Assembly (NCBI GenBank): GCA_938003885.1
Contig: CALKWT010000045.1
Location: 1-18,206, forward strand
Length of the DNA stretch: 18,206 nt
Origin: an uncultured Balneolaceae bacterium
GTDB lineage: Bacteria > Bacteroidota > Rhodothermia > Balneolales > Balneolaceae
Direction: 5' to 3'
In this document: one piece after another, positions 8,297-16,337 of the stretch
Numbering within the stretch: the stretch's first letter is position 1
How the letters are laid out: every line of letters begins with the position of its first letter
Notes under the pieces: model-generated
Seen by the model: the letters and a program-made list of their open reading frames with translations, nothing else
The model's database searches: none
Told to the model about the DNA's origin: nothing
Translations under genes and position numbers: made by a program

Positions 8297-11200
8297 ATGC
8301 TCAGCACCTCTTTGAAATATCGAACAGGCTTTCTCTTTCTGCTGCTGATTCTGATTCCGCTCTTCAGAGTCCTGCCAGCCCAGGTACTTCCTTCCGATCT
8401 CAGCTACCCTGCCAACCATCTGGAGTGGTTCACCATTCGGAGTGATCATTTCGATATCCATTTCCAGGAGGGAAACGAGGAGTCTGCCCTGGCCATTTCA
8501 GCCATTGCAGACGGAGTTTATACACCTGTCACCCATTTTTACGATCATCAACCGTCGGGCCGAACCAGCATTGTGCTTCGTGACCGTGCAGACTATTCCA
8601 ACGGCGCCGCCTACTTCTATGACAACAAGATTGAGATCTACCTTCCTTCGATCGACATCCAGCTTCGCGGAACGCACCACTGGCTCCGGAATGTAATTAC
8701 ACACGAATTTACACACATTGTACAGCTGGATGCGGCCAAGCAGGGCCGCCGCTCCATTCCGGCCTTCTATCTTCAGTGGCTCTCTTATGAAGATGCCAGA
8801 AGGCCTGATATTCTGTACGGTTTCCCTAAAGGCATTGTCACCTTTCCTCTTTCCAATCTCGCTATTCCGCCCTGGTTTGCCGAAGGGACTGCCCAATTTC
8901 AGGACGGTAAGCTCGGTTACGACAGCCTCGACAGCCATCGGAATATGCTCCTCCGCACCCGCCTGGAGTCGGATAGCTGGCTCTCACTTGATGAGATGTC
9001 CTCATTTTCATCGAAAAACGGCCTGGAGAGAGAACTGGTTTACAATCAGGGGTTTGCTTTCGTCAACTACCTTGCCGGGCGGTTCGGCGAAGAGGTGCTC
9101 CGGGAGTTGACCCGCGAGTCCTCCTCAGGCCGCAGCCATTTCAACTCGGTTCTGGAGCATGTCACCCGAGTTCCTGCCGGGGAGCTCTTCGAGGAGTGGA
9201 TCGCCTGGGAAAAAGAGAGCGTCAGATCCCGGTTCTCAGGCAGGAGTTACCGCGAAACGACGCCGGTTGAAGAGAGAGGATTCTACAATTTTTATCCCCG
9301 GTTGAGCCCCGACGGAGAGCAGATCGCCTATCTTACAAACGGGGACTTTCCTGCCGGTGAGACCTACCTGGTATTAAAGGAAACAGCGCTCTCCGCAGAG
9401 AGCAGTGGGCATTATGCGGACGCCGAAGCCACCATAGAACTACGAATGGATCCATTGGAACCTTCCGTTCAGCCCTCTGAACGAGCCTCTCATTTTTCCG
9501 TACATTCTGTCCACCAATCCCCGCATCCCCTCACCTCTTGTTCGTTAGCGGAGAGTTTCAGGAGGCCACTCTCTGCATCAGGCCGATTCGCATTTTCCCC
9601 GGATGGCAGCCTCATTGCCATGAGCCGGACCGTAAAGAACCGCTACGGTGAGGAGTACAGCGATATCTATCTGTATGACCGGGAGGCCGGTGAAACGATA
9701 CAACTCACGCATGATCAACGCATCTTCGATATAGGGTGGCATCCTTCAGAGAACAAACTAACGGGCGTAATGATCGAAGATGGCAGACAGAACATCGTCA
9801 TTGTAAACAGCAAGACCGGTGAACTCACCCGCGTGACCGATCTGCCATTCGGTACCTCCCTTTACACTCCTGTCTGGGATCCGGACCGCCATTCCATCCT
9901 CTTTGCAGCATCCAACAAGGGCAACCGGGATCTCTACAGAACCGACTACGAAGGCCGCATCACACCGGTTATGACAAGCCGGGAGCACGATATCCGGGAC
10001 CCCTATCTCGACCTCTCTACAGGTACACTCTACTTTTCAGCCGATCTTGATGGCATCTTCAATATTTACCGGTACAGGGAAGGCGGGGAGGCCGTTGAGC
10101 AACTGACCAGTCTGTACGGCGGGGCTTTCATGCCGTATGTTGCGGGGGATGAGATCTACTTTTCAGAGTATCAGGCCGATGGATATAAAATTTCAAAAGT
10201 TACCATACCGGATGAGAAAGAAGTTACTGCGTATCCCCTTCCCACAGCGGGGAAGGATCTTATGGATTCGTCGCTATTTGAGTATATCGGTAGTAGCGAT
10301 GCTCCGGAGGCCAGCGAGGCGTCAGAGAACCTCTCTTCCATTCAACGCCAGGATGGCGAACTACCGGACTCCCGGCCTGGCCTGAAAGTCCCGGAAGAAA
10401 GACACTATTTCTATTACCAGCCGGCAGACACCTTATCGGATCGAATCGTGCTTGAACGGGTAATAGAGCCCTATTCCGAGAAAACCACACCTCTGAATAT
10501 CTACCCCGTGATCCGGTTCGATAACTACACAAAATTGCGGGGCGGGAATGGCCGGCTGCTGGGGAGGGGTGATTTCGCAGGACTTGGGGAGAACCTCTGG
10601 CGCGATATGAAAGTAGGCGCCTACTTCTCCTCACGGGATGTGACGGAATCGCTCTCGCTTTTCGGCGGAGTACTCCTCGGCCCGGGCTCCAATCCTGACC
10701 CTGAAGTAAGCAACTTTTTAAGTCCTTCCCGCCTGCTCGATGCGGACCGGGATCTCTTTTTCACGGTCGATTACAGTGGACTTCCATTTATTAAAAGAAG
10801 CTGGTCGCCTACCATCAGTTTTGAGTTTGCCAACATGGTCCGCAATGTCTCAGGCGGGCTCGAAGTAGAAGAGTTTCCCTGCACCTCCTGCCTGCCAGAG
10901 ATAAAAAAAGTGGATATCCGTTATATTGTCTGGGAGGCGGGCCTGTTTCTGAGGAGCAAGATCAACCGCTGGAGCCTGATCGAAGCCGGAGCTCTCTACT
11001 CCCCCTACCGAGTAAAAACCGACCGTTTTTTCTCCGCTGAATACAATGAAACCATACCGGGCTCCTCATCAGAGTATTTCCGTGGCTTCACGTTGACCAC
11101 CGCACACATCAGTGATCTCACCCTGCCCGATATCCACTCCGATATTGCTCCCAAAGGGATCCGGACCGAACTTCGCTACCGCTATGAACCGGGTAAACTT

Positions 11201-11797
11201 TTGCGGGGCTTCGATATCGAGGGCGGCCAGTTAACACCGAATCATGAAACGGCAAAGAACCACTCAGTTGAACTGAAAGGAAGAGTTGGATTTCCTGCCG
11301 GAAGAAACTCGGCAGTGCAGATCACCTCCCGCTTCTTCTCCTATTTCAATAATCCCGAGGACTACTTCTACATGGATTACAGCGGCGGTCTGAGCGGGCT
11401 CCGCTCCTATCCATTTTTTGCAGTCGGAGGACAGCGCACGTTCTTTGTAAGAAGCTCCTACCTCACACCGCTGTTAACCAACATCCAGTCCGGATCGGGC
11501 CCCCTCATGCCCGACAAACTCTTTCTTCATCTCTATGCGGAGACCGGCAACGGATATGGAGGGCCGTTAGGCGGCGGAAACAGACTGAAGAACGGGATCG
11601 GTGCGGAGCTCCGTGTCGCCCTCAACAGCTACTATCTCTTCCCGCTTAAATTCTTTGTAAATACCTCCTACGGCTTCAATCGTTTCGATATTCAGCTACC
11701 TGCCAACTTTAATGAATCCAATGGCAGAAATAATGTACATTATGGCCGTGAAATTTTATTTTACTTCGGTTTAACCTTTGATTTCGATTTCCTATGA
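8297..11797 (+). CDS. Outer-membrane protein: HExxH peptidase-like domain, TolB/PD40 propeller and C-terminal barrel
   Basis: 1166 residues in three parts. After a signal peptide (about 1-29, ending VLPAQ), residues 40-305 resemble a gluzincin peptidase: HEFTH at 136-140 and the third-ligand Glu196 in PPWFAEGTAQF, both intact. Residues of about 310-645 carry WD40-like PD40 repeats as in TolB (RLSPDGEQIAYLTN near 335, FAFSPDGSLIAMSR near 431). Residues of about 745-1166 look like a transmembrane beta-barrel of the BamA/TamA surface-antigen type: GLSGLRSYPFFAVGGQ, many alternating strands, and an aromatic FDFDFL end typical of outer-membrane insertion signals. A Cys-x-x-Cys pair (862, 865) and a Ser/His-rich insertion (about 361-428) are unusual. 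The role is unknown; surface proteolysis or envelope biogenesis is inferred. The start is 3 nt after the previous stop; the stop overlaps the next ATG by 4 nt. Confidence 0.85.
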   Translation: MLSTSLKYRTGFLFLLLILIPLFRVLPAQVLPSDLSYPANHLEWFTIRSDHFDIHFQEGNEESALAISAIADGVYTPVTHFYDHQPSGRTSIVLRDRADYSNGAAYFYDNKIEIYLPSIDIQLRGTHHWLRNVITHEFTHIVQLDAAKQGRRSIPAFYLQWLSYEDARRPDILYGFPKGIVTFPLSNLAIPPWFAEGTAQFQDGKLGYDSLDSHRNMLLRTRLESDSWLSLDEMSSFSSKNGLERELVYNQGFAFVNYLAGRFGEEVLRELTRESSSGRSHFNSVLEHVTRVPAGELFEEWIAWEKESVRSRFSGRSYRETTPVEERGFYNFYPRLSPDGEQIAYLTNGDFPAGETYLVLKETALSAESSGHYADAEATIELRMDPLEPSVQPSERASHFSVHSVHQSPHPLTSCSLAESFRRPLSASGRFAFSPDGSLIAMSRTVKNRYGEEYSDIYLYDREAGETIQLTHDQRIFDIGWHPSENKLTGVMIEDGRQNIVIVNSKTGELTRVTDLPFGTSLYTPVWDPDRHSILFAASNKGNRDLYRTDYEGRITPVMTSREHDIRDPYLDLSTGTLYFSADLDGIFNIYRYREGGEAVEQLTSLYGGAFMPYVAGDEIYFSEYQADGYKISKVTIPDEKEVTAYPLPTAGKDLMDSSLFEYIGSSDAPEASEASENLSSIQRQDGELPDSRPGLKVPEERHYFYYQPADTLSDRIVLERVIEPYSEKTTPLNIYPVIRFDNYTKLRGGNGRLLGRGDFAGLGENLWRDMKVGAYFSSRDVTESLSLFGGVLLGPGSNPDPEVSNFLSPSRLLDADRDLFFTVDYSGLPFIKRSWSPTISFEFANMVRNVSGGLEVEEFPCTSCLPEIKKVDIRYIVWEAGLFLRSKINRWSLIEAGALYSPYRVKTDRFFSAEYNETIPGSSSEYFRGFTLTTAHISDLTLPDIHSDIAPKGIRTELRYRYEPGKLLRGFDIEGGQLTPNHETAKNHSVELKGRVGFPAGRNSAVQITSRFFSYFNNPEDYFYMDYSGGLSGLRSYPFFAVGGQRTFFVRSSYLTPLLTNIQSGSGPLMPDKLFLHLYAETGNGYGGPLGGGNRLKNGIGAELRVALNSYYLFPLKFFVNTSYGFNRFDIQLPANFNESNGRNNVHYGREILFYFGLTFDFDFL

Positions 11798-12792
11798 AAC
11801 GCCTCTTCATTTGCCTGATCCTCTTACTACTTCCGGCTGCAGGGTTCACACAACAGCACCTTCTGCAAGATGAGAAGGTCTCTTCTGTGGTGATAAAAGG
11901 AGCAGAAATCCAGTCGTCGGCCGTGCCTGATCAAAGCAGCTTCCATCTGGTAGAACCGATACTTACCCGAAAAATCAACTACGATCAGAACAGCAGTGAA
12001 GGATTCAGGCTGGGCCAATCCCCGAGAGCGGCTTTTTTCAGCTCTCTGCTCATCCCAGGATCAGGACAGCTTGCAAGCCGGAGCTGGCTGCGTGCGGGAC
12101 TCTTCATCGCCGTGGAGGCGGCCGGAATCTATCTGGCCGTGGAGCAGAGAAACAAAGCGGTGGCTGGCGAGCGGGAGTATGAGCGCTTTGCAGACAACAA
12201 CTGGAGTGTGGTGGAGTACTCCAACTGGCTGATCGACTATCATCACGTTCACGGCATCAACAACCCCTATATCGAACAGTTGAGAGCTGAGGTAGCAGGC
12301 GCAGAAGCGGCCTACGACACCCGTGTAGACTGGCAGAAGGTGGATATCAACCTGCTGCGAAATGTGGAAAGAAATACCCCCTACCTGACCACCGATGATG
12401 AGATTGCCAATCAGTTTTCTCATACACTCCCATCTTACGGCTCGCAGCAATATTACGAACTGATCGCCAAATATTACCAGTACCAGGCTGGCTGGCGCGA
12501 CTATCATGCGCATCACGACTCCATCGGCCATCTGGATGAGAATTACAACCAACGTTTTCTGATCGACAGAAACGGACTTTTTGCGAGTGCCTACTTCCTG
12601 GATGCAGCCGACTCAGCCAGAGCGTTCAATGCAGACTACCGGAAAAGCCGGAACATCGCCACCTTTTTGCTGGTGAACCATGTTATTTCAGCTTTTGATA
12701 CGTATTTTACAGTGAAGCTGAAACAAAACAATTTGCAGGCAAGTTCAAGCGTTGCACCCGGACGGCAATTTGTACTTACCTACCAGTTCTGA
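11794..12792 (+). CDS. DUF5683 domain-containing envelope protein
   Basis: 332 residues with a signal peptide (MKRLF, a leucine run, AAGFTQQ, cleavage near 20). The DUF5683-like landmark lies at 77-117: SPRAAFFSSLLIPGSGQLASRS followed by a hydrophobic LRAGLFIAVEAAGIYLAV helix. A second hydrophobic segment (ATFLLVNHVISAFDTYFTV) sits near the C-terminus, and the chain ends in LTYQF, like an outer-membrane protein. The middle (about 125-280) is hydrophilic and Tyr/Asp/His-rich, with no motif I recognise. The ATG overlaps the preceding stop as ATGA, strong evidence for coupled translation with the barrel protein, so a joint envelope role is inferred. The molecular function of DUF5683 is unknown. 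Confidence 0.8.
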   Translation: MKRLFICLILLLLPAAGFTQQHLLQDEKVSSVVIKGAEIQSSAVPDQSSFHLVEPILTRKINYDQNSSEGFRLGQSPRAAFFSSLLIPGSGQLASRSWLRAGLFIAVEAAGIYLAVEQRNKAVAGEREYERFADNNWSVVEYSNWLIDYHHVHGINNPYIEQLRAEVAGAEAAYDTRVDWQKVDINLLRNVERNTPYLTTDDEIANQFSHTLPSYGSQQYYELIAKYYQYQAGWRDYHAHHDSIGHLDENYNQRFLIDRNGLFASAYFLDAADSARAFNADYRKSRNIATFLLVNHVISAFDTYFTVKLKQNNLQASSSVAPGRQFVLTYQF

Positions 12793-12806
12793 ATTGAGTC
12801 ATTATT

Positions 12807-13622
12807 TTGAAATCCGAATTTAACACAAGAAAAATCCTTCAGATTCTTGGAGGAGTTTTGCTGCTGGGCATCATCGTAGCCATCCTCATGGATCTCTGGA
12901 TCATGCCCTACTACACCAACTACAATGAAGGGGTGACCGTGCCCGATGTGACCCGCCTCCCTCTGGATGAGGCAGAGGCGCTCCTGGAGACGTACGGCCT
13001 TCGTCATGAAGTTCTGGATCGCAGGGCCCATTCCGCCTACCCGGCAAACTACATCATCGACCAGACCCCTGAAGCCATGCAAATTGTAAAACCTGACCGA
13101 AAAGTTTATCTTATTGTCAATACCGACGCCACACCCAAAACGGTCGTTCCGAATGTGGTAAATCTTTCATTGAGGAATGCTGAAATTCAGCTTGAAAATC
13201 ACGGTCTGGCTATCGGAACACGCAGTTATGAGACATCCCGATTTATCAACACCATACTGAGACAATCCGTCGCTGCCGGCGACACCGTAGCCCGGGGCAC
13301 TGTGGTGGATCTGACCGTTAGTGATGGCCTTGGTTCCAGAATGGTTCAGATCCCTGACCTGTCGGGCATGACGCTGATCGAAGCGCAGCAGGAGCTGTTG
13401 AGGGCCGGGCTGACAGAAGAGATTCGGTACCAGCCGACGGACGAAGCCGCTCCCAATACGGTAATCAGCTATACTCCCAATTCCGGCCGGCTGCCCGAGG
13501 GGGATACCATTCAGCTGGTTGTGGCCGAACGGATGGATGCACGTGAAGAGATCGAGTCCGGTGCCATTGTAGATGACTCCACCTCTGTAAGTAATAACCT
13601 TGAGAATATTGATGAACTTTAA
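12807..13622 (+). CDS. Membrane-anchored protein with three PASTA domains
   Basis: 271 residues, TTG start at 12807, chosen because no ATG/GTG precedes the membrane anchor in this frame and it lies 14 nt after the DUF5683 stop. One transmembrane helix (about 11-30, LGGVLLLGIIVAILMDLW) leaves a short cytoplasmic N-terminus. Three PASTA domains follow in the periplasm: about 43-106 (VTVPDVTRLPLDEAEALL), 112-172 (VVPNVVNLSLRNAEIQL) and 179-241 (QIPDLSGMTLIEAQQEL). PASTA domains bind muropeptides or beta-lactams in Ser/Thr kinases and penicillin-binding proteins; here no kinase or transpeptidase domain is attached. A cell-wall sensing or scaffolding role is inferred. The tail (about 245-271) is acidic. 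The 3' end overlaps the rpe start by 11 nt. Confidence 0.9.
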   Translation: MKSEFNTRKILQILGGVLLLGIIVAILMDLWIMPYYTNYNEGVTVPDVTRLPLDEAEALLETYGLRHEVLDRRAHSAYPANYIIDQTPEAMQIVKPDRKVYLIVNTDATPKTVVPNVVNLSLRNAEIQLENHGLAIGTRSYETSRFINTILRQSVAAGDTVARGTVVDLTVSDGLGSRMVQIPDLSGMTLIEAQQELLRAGLTEEIRYQPTDEAAPNTVISYTPNSGRLPEGDTIQLVVAERMDAREEIESGAIVDDSTSVSNNLENIDEL

Positions 13623-14307
13623 TTTACCCCTGATCGCTCCTTCCATTCTGGCTGCTGATTTTTCCAGACTGGGGAGTGAGATCGAAGAGTGCATAGACGC
13701 AGGAACGAAATGGATCCACTGTGATATTATGGATGGCCATTTTGTACCCAATATCAGCTACGGCCCGGACATTGTCCAGGTAGCCCGGAACGCCGCTCCG
13801 GAAGCATTCCTGGATGTCCACCTCATGATTGAGCAGCCGGACAACTACATTGAAAATTTCGCCGATGCAGGTGCAGACCTCATCGCCGTACATTACGAGG
13901 CGTGTCCGCATCTCCACAGAACAGTACAGAACATTAAAAACCAGGGATGCATGGCGGGTGTGGTGATCAACCCGGCCACGCCGGTCTCGCTTCTCAAGCC
14001 GATTCTGCCCGATGTAGATCTCGTCCTGCTGATGAGTGTCAATCCCGGGTTCGGCGGGCAGGAGTTCATCAGCGGAACCTACGACAAGATCAGGGAACTG
14101 GTCGCCCTTAAGGAAGAAACCCGCACGGAGTTTCTTATTCAGATTGATGGAGGCGTAGGCGAAAAGAACATTAAAAAACTAACGTCTGCCGGTGCTCAGG
14201 TACTGGTAGCAGGCAGTAGTGTCTTCAAAGCAGAGAACCGGAAAGAACAGATTCAGCGCTTACTGGAGCTGGCTCAAAGCGGGGCAAAAGGACATTTGAT
14301 TGCCTGA
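13612..14307 (+). CDS. rpe: Ribulose-phosphate 3-epimerase
   Basis: 231 residues from ATG 13612. TTG 13600 and TTG 13609 lie in frame, but the ATG gives the standard family N-terminus (LIAPSILAADF). The enzyme interconverts ribulose 5-phosphate and xylulose 5-phosphate in the pentose phosphate pathway on a metal-dependent TIM barrel. Every landmark is intact: Ser11, His36 and catalytic Asp38 in HCDIMDGHFVPN, His70 in DVHLM, the MSVNPGFGGQEF phosphate/flap motif at 141-152, and catalytic Asp179 in IQIDGGV, with AGSSVF near the end. The gene starts inside the last codons of the PASTA gene and its end overlaps the PhoH gene by 8 nt, so translation of the three is probably coupled. Confidence 0.97.
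   Translation: MNFNLPLIAPSILAADFSRLGSEIEECIDAGTKWIHCDIMDGHFVPNISYGPDIVQVARNAAPEAFLDVHLMIEQPDNYIENFADAGADLIAVHYEACPHLHRTVQNIKNQGCMAGVVINPATPVSLLKPILPDVDLVLLMSVNPGFGGQEFISGTYDKIRELVALKEETRTEFLIQIDGGVGEKNIKKLTSAGAQVLVAGSSVFKAENRKEQIQRLLELAQSGAKGHLIA
14286..14292 (+). promoter_or_regulatory. Shine-Dalgarno site that decides the TTG start of the PhoH gene
   Basis: AAAAGGA ends 7 nt before TTG 14300, ideal spacing, and lies within the final codons of rpe. A second purine-rich stretch (GAGGAAGG near 14328) precedes a possible in-frame TTG at 14354, but that start would sit farther from its site. TTG 14300 is therefore preferred. Confidence 0.5.
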
Positions 14308-15337
14308 CGAACATACAAACAGGAAAAGAGGAAGGTCTATCGAAAATCAGGAATTGACAGAAGAGATCATATTCGTTGAAGGGGTGGATCCCGTACAGAT
14401 TTTTGGAGTCCGGGATGCCAATCTTCAGGCCATTGACAACGCATTCCCTAAAACGAAGGTGACAGCGAGAGGAAACAGGCTCAAGTTTTATGGTCCGAAA
14501 AGTGAAACAGATGTCCTGAAGGATATTATTCAGGAGCTGCTGCAGATTGCCAAAAAGAAAGGCGAGGTAAAACGGGGTGACGTCGAAACCCTTCTGGCCC
14601 TGGCAAACCGTTCGGAACCGGTGATCGATTCAGTATCCGAACCGGCCATGGTTGTCGATACCGGAGATATCATCCTCCATACCCATACCGGTGAAGCCGT
14701 GATGGCAAAGACACCGGGCCAGCGCGCCCTCATCCGTGCTTCTGAAAAAAACGATATCCTGTTTGCCATCGGCCCTGCGGGTACCGGTAAGACCTACACC
14801 TCCGTGGCCCTTGCCGTACGGGCGCTGAAAAGCAGGCAGGTCAAGAAGATCATTCTGGCCCGTCCGGCCGTTGAAGCGGGTGAAAACCTGGGATTTCTGC
14901 CCGGAGACCTGAAAGAGAAGATCGATCCCTATCTCCGCCCGCTCTATGATGCTCTGGAAGAGATGATCGATCATGACAAATTAGAGTTTCATCTGGCCAA
15001 GAATGTAATCGAAATCGCTCCGCTGGCCTATATGAGAGGGCGCACTCTCAACAATGCATTTGTCATTCTGGATGAGGCCCAAAACGCCACCAATACCCAG
15101 ATGAAAATGTTTTTGACCCGGATCGGCTTCAACAGCCGCGCCATCATCACCGGAGATATCACCCAGACCGACCTGCCCAAAAAACATGAATCGGGACTCA
15201 TCTCCATACAAAATATTCTGAAAGAAATTGACGGTATCTCATTTGTTTATTTGGATCAGAAGGATGTGGTCCGGCATAAACTGGTACGAGATATTATCGA
15301 TGCGTACGAAAAATTTGAATCCAAACCGCGTAAATAA
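14300..15337 (+). CDS. phoH: PhoH-family ATPase (PhoH/YbeZ type)
   Basis: 345 residues. The N-terminal region (about 23-100) matches the nucleic-acid-binding-like PhoH N-domain (VDPVQIFGVRDAN, then GNRLKFYGP). The ATPase core has Walker A GPAGTGKT at 158-165 and Walker B FVILDEAQN at 254-262, followed by TRIGFNSRAIITGDITQTDLP. This long form corresponds to YbeZ/PhoL, linked in other bacteria to the RNase YbeY and to RNA metabolism and phosphate response. No ybeY gene is next to it here; its neighbours are rpe and an MBL-fold hydrolase. Start TTG 14300 overlaps the rpe stop. The family call is very sure; the physiological role is inferred from the family. Confidence 0.94.
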   Translation: MPDEHTNRKRGRSIENQELTEEIIFVEGVDPVQIFGVRDANLQAIDNAFPKTKVTARGNRLKFYGPKSETDVLKDIIQELLQIAKKKGEVKRGDVETLLALANRSEPVIDSVSEPAMVVDTGDIILHTHTGEAVMAKTPGQRALIRASEKNDILFAIGPAGTGKTYTSVALAVRALKSRQVKKIILARPAVEAGENLGFLPGDLKEKIDPYLRPLYDALEEMIDHDKLEFHLAKNVIEIAPLAYMRGRTLNNAFVILDEAQNATNTQMKMFLTRIGFNSRAIITGDITQTDLPKKHESGLISIQNILKEIDGISFVYLDQKDVVRHKLVRDIIDAYEKFESKPRK

Positions 15338-15342
15338 GAATC

Positions 15343-16140
15343 ATGAGCGTCTCCATACACCCACTATATGAAGGAACTTTTTCTGTGGGCACGGACAAGA
15401 TTTTTCATCCGATTGCAAAAACCGACCGGGCTCACCGGGGGGCTTTGAAAGTATCAATCCACCCTTTTCTCATAAAATCAGAAGACCGGAATATCCTGTT
15501 TGATGCGGGGATTGGCGACCTGTTTGGTGGGGATACAACCATCCGGACGATGTATAAGAATTTGGAAGAGCAGAACCTCTCCAACCTGGATATCACCGAT
15601 ATCTATGTGAGTCATCTCCATTTTGATCATTTTGCAGGAGTGGCCAACCGGGAGAGTGGCTTCTGGGAACTTACCTTTCCAAATGCAACCCTTCGGGTTT
15701 CTGAAGGGGATTGGAATGATTTGACAGAAAATGCATCGGAACTGGATGAAGATCGGCAGGAGTTTCTATTCTTTCTGGAAGCCCGTGCAGAGATTGAATT
15801 TCTGGAAGAGGATACCTACACCATCCCCGGTGTGAGGAGCATTACGGTAGGCGGGCACTCCAAATATCATCAGATCCACTTCTTTGAGCAGGGAGAACAA
15901 AAATATCTGATGGCTGGGGATATCATCGAGGGGCGTTCTTCCATCAACCAGAACTACGCAGCCAAGTATGACTTTGATCCGCCGGCTACAAAGGAGATCC
16001 GGGATAAACTACAGAAGACTGCGTTCGATGAGGGCTACACCATCCTGGCCTATCACGAGACTCAGCACCCCGTCTTCCGTCTTTCCGATTATGATGAGAA
16101 GTCCGGTTACAAAATTCAGAATATGGACCTTCAGGAGTAG
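15343..16140 (+). CDS. MBL-fold metallo-hydrolase
   Basis: 265 residues, cytoplasmic (no signal peptide). The metallo-beta-lactamase fold signature is complete for two metals: SHLHFDH with His91, His93, Asp95 and His96; His172 in GGHSKYHQ; Asp193 in LMAGDI; and His238 in AYHETQHP. Early LFDAGIGDLFGG (52-63) is also typical. The general shape is like AHL-lactonase and related hydrolases, but the substrate cannot be told. ATG 15343 follows the PhoH stop by 5 nt and has only a weak AAGAAT ahead of it. It is the last gene of the long plus-strand run and converges with the DUF3307 gene. Confidence 0.9.
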   Translation: MSVSIHPLYEGTFSVGTDKIFHPIAKTDRAHRGALKVSIHPFLIKSEDRNILFDAGIGDLFGGDTTIRTMYKNLEEQNLSNLDITDIYVSHLHFDHFAGVANRESGFWELTFPNATLRVSEGDWNDLTENASELDEDRQEFLFFLEARAEIEFLEEDTYTIPGVRSITVGGHSKYHQIHFFEQGEQKYLMAGDIIEGRSSINQNYAAKYDFDPPATKEIRDKLQKTAFDEGYTILAYHETQHPVFRLSDYDEKSGYKIQNMDLQE

Positions 16141-16182
16141 AAGACTCCCCGCGGTCTGAATGGAGCTTGCTGCCCGCCGCCC

Positions 16183-16196
16183 GGGTTCTGGAACCC
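16183..16196. repeat. GC-rich inverted repeat GGGTTC-TG-GAACCC
   Basis: Perfect 6-nt arms around TG lie 43 nt after the MBL stop. In RNA this is a 5-bp stem with a 4-nt loop at best, and no T tract follows on either strand. It may be part of a bidirectional termination or repeat element together with the hairpin at 16209-16230. Confidence 0.4.
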
Positions 16197-16208
16197 ATCG
16201 ATTAATAC

Positions 16209-16230
16209 AACCGGGACGGAGGTCCGGGTT
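16209..16230. terminator. Imperfect hairpin between convergent genes (weak bidirectional terminator candidate)
   Basis: AACCGGGAC (16209-16217) and GTCCGGGTT (16222-16230) pair at 8 of 9 positions around a GGAG loop. Read on the minus strand the hairpin is followed by TTGTATTAAT, a poor T tract, so it could end the DUF3307 transcript. The plus strand shows no T run. The remaining 16141-16337 sequence holds no convincing gene but contains a run of nine G (16316-16324). Confidence 0.3.
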
Positions 16231-16337
16231 GATCCTGCCTCCGCTATCGTGCCGTAGATGAAACAGGCATGCTCTCCACTCCGGTCTTGCCTGAGTAGGT
16301 GGCCTGTACGCCCCTGGGGGGGGGTCCGCATCCCGCT

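Noticed and set aside
13600..13611. Upstream TTG starts (13600, 13609) for rpe
   Set aside because: ATG 13612 gives the standard epimerase N-terminus; the extra residues match nothing in the family.
16141..16260. Integron attC site or attachment site in the convergent gap
   Set aside because: No GTTRRRY/RYYYAAC core pair and no integrase or cassette genes in the window.
16131..16331. 66-codon minus-strand frame in the convergent gap
   Set aside because: Its translation crosses the G9 run and both inverted repeats and resembles no family I know; kept only as a possible repeat.
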